A DNA stretch of 37,569 nt from a virus. The translations under genes were made by a program, and so were the position numbers. Below, piece after piece: positions 31,614-37,569 of the stretch (position 1 is the stretch's first letter; each line of letters opens with the position of its first letter). The notes under the pieces were generated by a model that was not told the DNA's origin, did not search any database, and worked only from the letters and a program-made list of their open reading frames with translations. The DNA lies in the IMG/VR virus record IMGVR_UViG_3300043358_000015, positions 1 through 37,569 of that record; one strand, 5' to 3'.

Positions 31614-32090
31614 CGAAGCAAAGCAGGCCAAGTTTAGCGGATCATAGCCCAGCATAGTGAAGCACCGCGAAGCCGAGTGAAGCATAGCGAAGCGAAGCAG
31701 GCTTAGCTTAGCGCAGCGTAGCAGAGTATAGCGCGGTCCAGTGAAGCATAGCAAAGCAGGCCAAGCACAGCGGAGCCCAGCCAAGCCTAGCCTGGCGAAG
31801 CGAAGCCTAGCGAAGCGAAGCAGAGCAGAGCAGAGCAGGCGAAGCATAGCGTAGCACAGGAAAGCATAGCGGAGCTCAGCAGAGCCGAGCACACCACAGC
31901 AAAGCAGGTGAAGCACAGCGGAGCCCAGCCAAGCATAGCTTGGCCCAGCCTAGTTTAGCGCAGCAAAGCAGGCGTAGCATAGCTTAGCCTCGCAAAGCCG
32001 AGCGAAGCCCAGCGTGCACAGCGAAGCAGGCCAAGCCAAGCCCAATGGAGCGGAGTTTAGCATAGCCGAGCGTAGCAAAGCAGGCAGAGG
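31614..32090 (+). repeat. Long array of degenerate 5-bp AGCNN repeats (about 95 units)
   Basis: Almost every fifth base starts AGC (sometimes AGT) from 31617 to about 32079. AGCAGG occurs at 31622, 31696, 31755, 31834, 31903, 31967, 32025 and 32079. The distances between these are 74, 59, 79, 69, 64, 58 and 54, nearly all equal to 4 modulo 5. So each AGCAGG marks a one-base phase slip and the array divides into blocks of 11 to 16 pentamers. No ORF here is credible. The array fills the whole gap between the early gene and the next hairpins. Confidence 0.85.
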
Positions 32091-32240
32091 TAAATGTGAA
32101 TTCCGCGCGCCAGCGGTCCCCAAACTAACAGCGCGCGGATAGGGCATCGCTAAGGAGCGAGCCTGAAGCCACCGGGGCGGCATGTTCCACAAAGCCCCAT
32201 CCGCTCCGGTGGCTGACCTGAACAACAAGAGGAAACCTGA
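32091..32240. other. Non-coding segment with two tandem hairpins
   Basis: Hairpin 1 has arms CCGCGCGC (32103-32110) and GCGCGCGG (32131-32138). Hairpin 2 has arms AGCCACCGGGGCGG (32167-32180) and CCGCTCCGGTGGCT (32201-32214) with one mismatch. Each has a 20-base loop. There are no T-runs after them, so they do not look like simple terminators. They may act in RNA or DNA together with the AGCNN array that ends just before. Confidence 0.5.
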
Positions 32241-32588
32241 ATGGACGATCACGCCAAGGAACTATCCGCGTTGGCCGGCACCGCAAAACGAACGAAGTCG
32301 GCGGCGCCACATTCGGCGCCGATGCCGATCTACGACTTTGAGCATCTCGGCGAGACGCTGTCCGACAGTCTGGTGCAGACCGCCGAGGATCTGTCGGCTG
32401 AAGCGCAGCGCATTGCCAGCGAGCTGATAGCTGATGCGCAGCGTCTTGCCAACGACGCCAGGACACTGGCCGCCGACATCCGGATGCAGGTGGCCGAGCA
32501 GAGCAGGCTGCTCGCCGACATCAATGGCAGGCTCAGGGCGTCCGGCGAGCAGATGCTGGAAGCGCACAGGAAGTTCAACGGGTCGTAA
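32241..32588 (+). CDS. Coiled-coil early protein of unknown function
   Basis: The 115-residue product starts with basic and proline-rich residues, then has a long helix from about residue 38 (LSDSLVQTAEDLSAEAQRIA, AEQSRLLADINGRLRASG) with regular Ala/Leu spacing. An AGAGGAAACC site precedes the ATG. It lies directly before the recombination genes. It may be an adaptor or a membrane-free scaffold for them. No family was recognised. Confidence 0.5.
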   Translation: MDDHAKELSALAGTAKRTKSAAPHSAPMPIYDFEHLGETLSDSLVQTAEDLSAEAQRIASELIADAQRLANDARTLAADIRMQVAEQSRLLADINGRLRASGEQMLEAHRKFNGS

Positions 32589-32602
32589 CGAACAGAGGCA
32601 TT

Positions 32603-33544
32603 ATGTCGATTAACATTACGCCGATCGAGAACTCAAAGCAGTGGCACGCGCTTCGCCGCGGTGTGGTCGGAGCCTCGGAAGCCGGCGCGCTGTGCGGCGT
32701 GCACGAATACCTGACCTATTACGGGCTATGGGCGCGCAAGAGCGGTAAGCTCCCGGCGGATATAGAAGACAACCCGGCGATGGAGCGCGGCCGCAGGCTG
32801 GAGCCTGTCGCCATCGACGTGATCCGCGAGCGCTATCCGCATCTGAGCCTCACCGTTCCGCACGAGCATTATGCGGACGCGACGTACGGGATCGGGTGCA
32901 CGCCCGACCTGCTGGCAACCAGCTCGCTCGGCGACGGTGTGATCCAGATCAAGAGCGTGGCCCCGAGCGTATTCCGGCGGAGCTGGCTCGGCGATACCGA
33001 CGCCGTAACGCCGCCGATGTGGATCGTGATTCAGGCGCTGATGGAAGCCGAGCTGACCGGCTCGAAATGGTGCGCCGTGGCCGCGCTCGTCGTCGATCAC
33101 GTTATCGACCTGCATTTGATCGATGTGCCGATCCATCGCGGCATCGTTGAGACCATCAAGAGCGAGGCCCTGAAATTCTGGGAATTGGTGTTGTCGGGCC
33201 GGCAGCCCGACCCGGACTATGCGAGGGATGGCGAGTTGATCCGGGCGATGTTGCGCAAGGAGGATGGCAGCGAGGTTGATCTGTCTGGAATAAACGATCT
33301 GCCGGAGCTGCTTGATCAGAGGGAAGCGGCAAAGGCTGTGATCAAGGGATGCGAGGACGAACTGTCGGCGATCGATGGCAGGCTCCTCCACATGCTCGGC
33401 TCGGCGGCGATCGGACGATTCAACGGCGGATACATTTCCGGCAAGGTCGTCAATCGCAAGGCATACGAGGTCAAGGCGTCGAGCTACCGGCAATTGCGGG
33501 TGGTGCGCGATAAGGAAAGGAAATCCCATGGTCTACCAGACTAG
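32603..33544 (+). CDS. YqaJ/lambda-exo-type exonuclease
   Basis: The 313-residue product has the family opening WHALRRGVVGASEAGALCG, then ERGRRLEPVAID, a PD-(D/E)xK-type active site with GCTPDLL and VIQIKSV (the IK of the nuclease core), and a C-terminal helical tail. It would resect double-stranded ends 5' to 3' and pair with the annealing protein encoded next (17-base overlap). The pair probably repairs or recombines replicating phage DNA. Confidence 0.85.
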   Translation: MSINITPIENSKQWHALRRGVVGASEAGALCGVHEYLTYYGLWARKSGKLPADIEDNPAMERGRRLEPVAIDVIRERYPHLSLTVPHEHYADATYGIGCTPDLLATSSLGDGVIQIKSVAPSVFRRSWLGDTDAVTPPMWIVIQALMEAELTGSKWCAVAALVVDHVIDLHLIDVPIHRGIVETIKSEALKFWELVLSGRQPDPDYARDGELIRAMLRKEDGSEVDLSGINDLPELLDQREAAKAVIKGCEDELSAIDGRLLHMLGSAAIGRFNGGYISGKVVNRKAYEVKASSYRQLRVVRDKERKSHGLPD

Positions 33545-34424
33545 CGCGATCGCGGAAGTACGTTTGCAGCTCGACAACATGCTGGGGCAATTCCAGGCGG
33601 TGTTGCCGAAACATATCACGCCGGAGCGATTTGGCAGGGTGGTGCTGACGGCGATCCAGAACTCGCCGGAACTGCTCGACTGCGACCGCCGCTCGCTGTG
33701 GAACGCGGCGATGAGGGCCGCCAACGACGGGCTGCTGCCGGACGGCAGATTGGGCGCGATCGTGATCTACAAGGGCAAGGCCGGCCGGCCGCAGGCGCAG
33801 TGGATGCCGATGATTGCCGGCTTGCGGCAGAAGGTCAGGAACTCAGGCGAAATCGAAAGCTGGGAGGCGCAGGTGGTGCACGAGCGTGACCAGTGGGAGT
33901 ACCAGCAAGGCGATACGCCGCGCATTTTTCATCGCCCGGTGCGTGGTGACCGCGGGCCTGTGATCGCGGCCTATTCGATCGCCAAGTTCAAGTCGGGCGA
34001 ACTCAGCCGCGAATGGATGTGGATCGAGGAGCTCGACAAGGTGCGGGCGGTGTCAAAGGCCGTACGCGGGCCCTGGGCCGACTGGGCAGACGAGATGTAC
34101 CGCAAGACGGTGGCGCGGCGCCATGCCAAGGTTTTGCCGATGAGTTCCGATCTCGACGATCTGCTGCGCCGGCCGGACGAGCCTGACGATGATGACGGGA
34201 AACCGGTGGAGCATTCGCCGGAACCGCAGCGGCTCGGTTCCATGACGGATGCGCTTGACATGATCGCGGCCGATACCAAGAAGCGCGGTACAAAATACAA
34301 GCCGACCGCTGAAATGATTGACGAACTGGATGCCGAGACCGGCGAGGTGCTTGACCAGGATCAAGGCGAGTATGCGGAAGGCGATGACGAATTGCCGCCA
34401 CAGGATGAGCAGAAACGAGCGTGA
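33528..34424 (+). CDS. recT: RecT-family single-strand annealing protein
   Basis: The 298-residue product from ATG 33528 (AAGGAAAGG site) overlaps the exonuclease end by 17 bases. RecT features seen include PERFGRVVLTAIQNSPELL, LWNAAMRAANDGLLPDGRLGAIV, WMPMIAGLRQKVRNSG and WEAQVVHERDQWEYQQG, with a C-terminal acidic tail (DDDDGKPVEHSPEPQ). It anneals complementary single strands during recombination. With the neighbouring exonuclease it forms a Red-like pair. The acidic tail may bind partners such as SSB. Confidence 0.9.
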   Translation: MVYQTSAIAEVRLQLDNMLGQFQAVLPKHITPERFGRVVLTAIQNSPELLDCDRRSLWNAAMRAANDGLLPDGRLGAIVIYKGKAGRPQAQWMPMIAGLRQKVRNSGEIESWEAQVVHERDQWEYQQGDTPRIFHRPVRGDRGPVIAAYSIAKFKSGELSREWMWIEELDKVRAVSKAVRGPWADWADEMYRKTVARRHAKVLPMSSDLDDLLRRPDEPDDDDGKPVEHSPEPQRLGSMTDALDMIAADTKKRGTKYKPTAEMIDELDAETGEVLDQDQGEYAEGDDELPPQDEQKRA

Positions 34425-34441
34425 TTCACTGCGGTGAGACC

Positions 34442-35272
34442 ATGACGATAACACCGAAAAACTGGGACACGTTTCAGCATTACAAAAATCGCAAGCCGGC
34501 ATGGATAAAACTTCACCACGGGCTGCTTGATGATTTCACCTTCAGCCGCTTGCCGGTTGCTAGCAAGGCGCTAGCGCCTTTGCTTTGGCTGCTAGCAAGC
34601 GAATATCAGGATGGCAAAATTACCGCTCAAATGGACGAATTGGCGTTTCGCCTCCATGTTATGCCGGCGGATTTGACGTCAGCTCTAACTCCTTTGATTG
34701 ACAGCGGTTTTTTCAATGCTAGCGAGCCGCTAGCAGACTGCTATCAAGATGCTAGCCCAGAGAAGAGAAGAGAAGAGAGAGAGAAAGAGAAAGAGATAGA
34801 GAAGAGCAGAGTAAGAGATATGTCCAAATTATCCAAAAGGGATCAAGCAAGCCACGTACGCGCGCGAGAAGGCGCGCTTTTGCCTTCCGATGATTGGCCT
34901 TCGGATTATGAAAATAGGTTCTGGAAATTCTGGCCCAACAAGGTTGGAAAACCAGCGACCCTGAAAGCTCTCGCTGCCGCACGCAAGCGCCGCTGTTCCT
35001 TCGTCGCGATCATGACCGGAATTGCGGACTACATCCGCGACAAGCCGCCTGACCGGCCCTGGCTCAACCCTGCAACGTTCCTCAATCAAAACCGATGGGA
35101 AGACAAGCCGGCAACCGTGAGCGCAGAAAATGGAAAATCCAGACGAAGCGGCAGCCTCATCGACGCCCTCGACCGGGAGCTCGAGAAAATCGAGCGCGAG
35201 GAAGAAGCTGCTGATACGATGCCAGAGGATGCTGTTCTCAGCCTACCGAGCCGATCAGTATTCCGATCCTGA
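34442..35272 (+). CDS. Phage replication initiator-like protein (lambda O analogue)
   Basis: The 276-residue product begins MTITPKNWDTFQHYKNRKPAW. It has an N-terminal winged-helix-like region (FTFSRLPVASKALAPLLWLLASE, ITAQMDELAFRLH), a highly charged linker (EKRREEREKEKEIEKSRV) encoded by a purine-only tract, and a C-terminal region (YENRFWKFWPNKVGKPATLKAL, DRPWLNPATFLNQNRWED) common to phage replication proteins. Six GCTAGC sites in the gene and the purine tract imply that its own gene holds the origin, as lambda O does. ATG at 34442 is preferred to the GTG at 34421. Confidence 0.75.
   Translation: MTITPKNWDTFQHYKNRKPAWIKLHHGLLDDFTFSRLPVASKALAPLLWLLASEYQDGKITAQMDELAFRLHVMPADLTSALTPLIDSGFFNASEPLADCYQDASPEKRREEREKEKEIEKSRVRDMSKLSKRDQASHVRAREGALLPSDDWPSDYENRFWKFWPNKVGKPATLKALAAARKRRCSFVAIMTGIADYIRDKPPDRPWLNPATFLNQNRWEDKPATVSAENGKSRRSGSLIDALDRELEKIEREEEAADTMPEDAVLSLPSRSVFRS
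34559..34845 (+). other. Putative replication origin inside the initiator gene
   Basis: GCTAGC occurs at 34559, 34570, 34591, 34718, 34729 and 34751. The first three and last three are spaced 11/21 and 11/22 bases, near multiples of the helical turn, and make two matching triads. The second is part of a perfect 16-bp palindrome AAGGCGCTAGCGCCTT (34565-34580). A purine-only run (34759-34796) and A/T-richer sequence (34815-34845) follow. The arrangement resembles lambda ori within gene O. Confidence 0.65.
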
Positions 35273-35672
35273 AGGCTACATGGCGTCGCTGGGAATGGTA
35301 CTGGAGCAATACCCCGACGATGTGGTGATCTACATCACCGATCCGCGGACAGGCATCCAGCGGCGTTGCAAATGGCCGCCCGCGATCAGCGAAATCGTGG
35401 AAGCCTGCGACCAACACCAGCAATATTTGGATCGTCTCGAACGATTCAAAAACCCGAGTAGGAAGCCAGCGCAAATCGAGGGGTCAAAGAACGAGGATCG
35501 CCCGACACTGGAGCAACTGCACGCCAAATACGGCAAGGACTTGGGCATGACGACGTTGGACACACCGCCAAAGCCAGCCACGCCGGCGCCGGCCTGGGAT
35601 AAAATCATCGCAATGTATCAGTCCGATCCGTCACGGCTGGCGGCTCTCGTCAGGATCGACAATTTGCCATGA
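35229..35672 (+). CDS. Small early protein after the replication initiator
   Basis: The 147-residue product from ATG 35229 overlaps the initiator end by 44 bases. It reads MLFSAYRADQYSDPEGYMAS, then LEQYPDDVVIYITDPRTGI, RRCKWPPAISEIVEACDQ and a Pro/Lys-rich linker with DWDKIIAMYQ-like ending. The first half is a motif set of phage genes often placed after replication initiators, where helicase loaders also occur, but no P-loop is present. A replisome role is inferred from position. Confidence 0.5.
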   Translation: MLFSAYRADQYSDPEGYMASLGMVLEQYPDDVVIYITDPRTGIQRRCKWPPAISEIVEACDQHQQYLDRLERFKNPSRKPAQIEGSKNEDRPTLEQLHAKYGKDLGMTTLDTPPKPATPAPAWDKIIAMYQSDPSRLAALVRIDNLP

Positions 35673-35688
35673 AGGGCTGGGTGAAGCC

Positions 35689-35892
35689 ATGAGCAAACGC
35701 TATTCGATCTTTGGCAAGCAGTACGGCGTCGATCGCGACGTCGAACTGGCGCAGTGCGACAACAATCCGGCGGCGGTGTTCGAGGCGCTGAAAGCCAAGT
35801 CGCTGACGATCTATGGCGAATACAAGCGGGAGCGGATCTCGAAATACACCTGGCTGCGGATCGTGGACAACGAGGTGAAGGCGGAGCCATGA
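35689..35892 (+). CDS. Small early protein of unknown function
   Basis: The 67-residue product begins MSKRYSIFGKQYGVDRDVELA and ends YTWLRIVDNEVKAEP. It has a balanced mix of charged and hydrophobic residues and a strand-helix-strand feel (VFEALKAKSLTIYGEY). It is separated from neighbours by only about 16 bases on each side. A GAAGCC-type spacer precedes it rather than a strong ribosome site. No family was recognised. Confidence 0.5.
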   Translation: MSKRYSIFGKQYGVDRDVELAQCDNNPAAVFEALKAKSLTIYGEYKRERISKYTWLRIVDNEVKAEP

Positions 35893-35908
35893 ACCTTCGT
35901 GTGAAGCC

Positions 35909-36096
35909 ATGCTGACGCCTGACCGGCCACCGCTGCGCACCTGGACCGCCAGCGAACTGCTCAAATGCGCCGAGCGCGAACTCAGGCTGCGGCGCCAGGT
36001 CTATCCGAACCGGGTGCTGACCCACCGCATGAGCCAGCACCGGGCCGACATGCGGAATGGCTGCGGCGGGAGGCGGAGGGGGAACGGTTGTTGTGA
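35909..36096 (+). pseudogene. Small early gene A, broken by an apparent -1 frameshift
   Basis: The N-terminal frame reads MLTPDRPPLRTWTASELLK and runs to RMSQHRAD. The next frame carries AEWLRREAEGERLL and then TGA (36094-36096). Adding one base near 36048 joins them into a coherent roughly 62-residue helical protein of a common phage early type. Reading straight on from the start instead makes an artificial 149-residue product that continues into gene B's C-terminus. Either the gene is decayed or a base is missing from the sequence. Confidence 0.55.
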
Positions 36097-36358
36097 CGTA
36101 TCGGGTATTTGCAGCATACGCAGGCGATTGGGTTGTAGGAGCCGACGACGTTCAGTGGATTTTGTATCGTCGTCACAGCCAGCTCTGGGAGGTTGGACGG
36201 GCGTCTCGTTCGTCCGTTCGACGCGAGACATCATCGCTAGGTGCATGCGCGAGAAGGGCATAGACGAGGATACAGCGTGTTTACTGCTTTCTGGGCTACC
36301 AGACACCTTCGACCAGTACAAAACGCACCAGTCTCGCTTTGAGGGGCATCTGCCATGA
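36093..36358 (+). pseudogene. Small early gene B, broken by an apparent -1 frameshift
   Basis: A GTG at 36093 overlaps gene A's stop (GTGA) and opens VTYRVFAAYAGDWVVGADDVQ and WILYRRHSQ. The rest is in another frame: WTGVSFVRSTRDIIARCMRE and LLSGLPDTFDQYKTHQ, with the stop at 36356-36358. One base added near 36170-36180 would rejoin them. The intact product of about 89 residues resembles small phage proteins with the same SFVRSTRD/GLPDTF ending. A lesion or sequence error is equally possible. Confidence 0.55.
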
Positions 36359-36903
36359 GGCAGGGCCGCAGCCCCTACGATCCAGCAAAGTCAGGTCCGC
36401 AAGTCCACGATCGCCGCGCCCGCGATGCCAACCGCGGGCAAGCCGCGCACCTTGTCGAAGCCGAAGTCGACGATCCCTTTGAGGAGGGTTCCAAGATTAG
36501 TGTTTTGAGATCAACACGGGACGATCCTTTGGCCGATCAACTCGCCCGTGGCCACATCGATGATGCCCAGTTCCTGGCCGGTCGCCAGTTCCAGAAGGAC
36601 TTCGAAATCGCCGAGCGGGGCCCCAAGGCGATTGCGCTAAGCGAGGCGGTGGATGGTAGCCCATCGCAGGAAAGTCTCACCGACGCCCAGCTAAAGGCCG
36701 GCAAAGCCCTATCCAGATGTTATGGGGCGCTCGGCAAGGACGGCAGCATTCTGGCGCACGACATGCTGATCAGCTCCATGACGCTCCGGCAGATCGCCAT
36801 CTCGAGGGGAATGCCGGGTCGGGAATGGGAGAGATATCTGGGCCGGCGAGTCCATGAGGTGTTGAATTGCCTTGCAGTTGTCTATGGGTTTTCAAGTGAA
36901 TAA
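36355..36903 (+). CDS. Phage protein near the packaging region, DUF6456-like
   Basis: The 182-residue product begins MRQGRSPYDPAKSGPQVHDRR and carries ISVLRSTRDDPLADQLARGHID / AQFLAGRQFQKDFEIAE, then LTDAQLKAGKALSRCYGALG and SMTLRQIAISRGMPGREWE. This HTH-bearing pattern is familiar from proteins encoded just before terminase in rhizobial phages and prophages. It may regulate late genes or help start packaging. It overlaps the previous gene and is followed by a terminator. Confidence 0.55.
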   Translation: MRQGRSPYDPAKSGPQVHDRRARDANRGQAAHLVEAEVDDPFEEGSKISVLRSTRDDPLADQLARGHIDDAQFLAGRQFQKDFEIAERGPKAIALSEAVDGSPSQESLTDAQLKAGKALSRCYGALGKDGSILAHDMLISSMTLRQIAISRGMPGREWERYLGRRVHEVLNCLAVVYGFSSE

Positions 36904-36968
36904 ACAAAATCTAGCCGTAACCCATTGACGAAACCACAATTGGTGGTAAAAACACCACGTTCGACAAG

Positions 36969-36996
36969 CCGCTTGCGGGAAACCGCCAGCGGTTTT
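36969..36996 (+). terminator. Rho-independent terminator
   Basis: The stem CCGCTTGCGG (36969-36978) and CCGCCAGCGG (36983-36992), with one mismatch and a GAAA tetraloop, is followed by TTTT (36993-36996). It lies about 66 bases after the gene ending at 36903 and would end the rightward early transcript before the HNH region. Confidence 0.75.
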
Positions 36997-37086
36997 GTCG
37001 TTTGGGGATCGGCAGGGATAAATGCACCCGTTAATTCGCCCCTCGGGTGCGCCCCATCTGCCTCGGACCCTGCCGGTCTTCCTTTC

Positions 37087-37173
37087 ATGACCAATGAATC
37101 CAAGAACATCATGATCGGCGTGCTGCTGTTCTGCCTGGCCGTGGCCATCATCACCATCATCCTCGGTCCATGA
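37087..37173 (+). CDS. 28-residue single-pass membrane protein
   Basis: It reads MTNESKNIMIG followed by a membrane helix (VLLFCLAVAIITIILG) and P. It lies after the terminator and just before the HNH gene. No strong ribosome site is visible, so the call is tentative. Similar tiny membrane proteins occur in the leftward cluster. A longer frame from 36925 would include the terminator hairpin and was not used. Confidence 0.4.
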   Translation: MTNESKNIMIGVLLFCLAVAIITIILGP

Positions 37174-37203
37174 GGGTTTCACGTGAAAGGCAGGCTTAGG
37201 TCC

Positions 37204-37527
37204 ATGAGCCCTATGGTAAGGGCCACCGATACCAGCACCACACCACTGCCACCCAAGCAGAAGGCCGCGCTCTACAATACACCTGAGTTCATGGCATGGC
37301 GTACCATGGTACTGCTGCGTGCAGGCTACAGGTGCGAGGCCATAGACCAGTATGGCTACAGGTGCACCAAGGCTAGGCCTGAGCATCGTATGTATGCTGA
37401 TCATATTGTTGAATTAAAAGACGATGGTTCATTGTTGGATATCAACAACGGTCAATGTCTTTGTGCTTCGCATCATCAGGTCAAGACCGTGGCTGTGAGG
37501 ATGCGACGGCATCAGGCGCGATGGTGA
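37204..37527 (+). CDS. HNH endonuclease, probable packaging-associated nuclease
   Basis: The 107-residue product starts at ATG 37204 (a GTG start at 37183 is possible). It contains paired Cys motifs YRCEAIDQYGYRC, a core HMYADHIVELKDDG-like DH motif, and NNGQCLCASHHQVKT, the usual HNH zinc-finger pattern. Small HNH proteins are found beside terminase genes and help DNA cutting in packaging. It uses AGG for Arg and other codons unlike its neighbours, a possible sign of recent transfer. Its terminase partner is not in the window. Confidence 0.8.
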   Translation: MSPMVRATDTSTTPLPPKQKAALYNTPEFMAWRTMVLLRAGYRCEAIDQYGYRCTKARPEHRMYADHIVELKDDGSLLDINNGQCLCASHHQVKTVAVRMRRHQARW

Positions 37528-37569
37528 CGGGGGGTATCAACGAATTCAAAGACTTAGCCACGCTATACC

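Noticed and set aside
31434-31916. Minus-strand frame rich in Leu, Cys and Ala over the long repeat array
   Set aside because: It is a translation of the AGCNN repeats in one frame and ends inside a real gene on the other strand. The composition is an artefact of the repeat.
31614-32090. CRISPR array
   Set aside because: The unit is a degenerate 5-bp repeat with no longer repeat-spacer structure and no cas genes nearby.
35909-36358. Single 149-residue protein
   Set aside because: Its start and end belong to two different broken genes, and the middle is Arg/Gly-rich out-of-frame sequence.

Overview
The window is most of a temperate tailed-phage (siphovirus-type) genome from an alphaproteobacterial host, most likely in the Hyphomicrobiales (Bradyrhizobium-like). 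The evidence is the high GC content, a phage-borne GcrA-type regulator (a family largely confined to Alphaproteobacteria), and a structural gene set of rhizobial-phage type. The integrase sits mid-window and the portal and HNH genes lie near opposite ends. This fits a packaged or circularly permuted phage genome, or part of one, better than an integrated prophage. No terminase, capsid protease or major capsid protein could be found; they would have to lie outside the window.

Layout. 1-435 (-): a short leftward operon with a small helix-turn-helix protein and the start of a secreted protein. 525-24815 (+): the late operon. It runs portal, a P-loop/collagen-like fusion, head-tail connector, a three-gene sugar/methyl modification cluster, head-tail joining, tail terminator and tail tube, tail chaperones G/T, tape measure, tail tip and hub, several fibre or surface proteins including a collagen-like fibre, and a lysis module. 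Embedded in the lysis module is a membrane glycosyltransferase (GT2) followed by a HlyD-type adaptor, and then a double-muramidase endolysin. 25110-26286 (-): small membrane or secreted proteins. 26520-29582 (-): integrase, an excisionase-like HTH protein, small genes, GcrA and the XRE repressor. 29676-37527 (+): Cro-like protein, early genes, YqaJ exonuclease plus RecT annealing protein, a replication initiator with a likely internal origin, small genes and an HNH nuclease.

How it works together. The immunity region is lambda-like: leftward and rightward promoters on either side of the repressor gene share one 38-nt layout and a shared operator-like motif. Replication probably uses an initiator whose own gene carries six GCTAGC iterons followed by a purine-only tract, as lambda ori lies in gene O. 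Recombination uses an exonuclease/annealase pair. Two arrays of degenerate 5-bp AGCNN repeats, about 13 and about 95 units, fill the spaces on either side of one small early gene and are the most striking unexplained structure. The other unusual unit is the polysaccharide synthase/adaptor pair inside the lysis module.

Three small genes carry apparent single-base frameshifts (near 19525, 36048 and 36175). They may be real lesions or sequence errors. All functional calls rest on reading motifs and gene order by eye; no database search was run.
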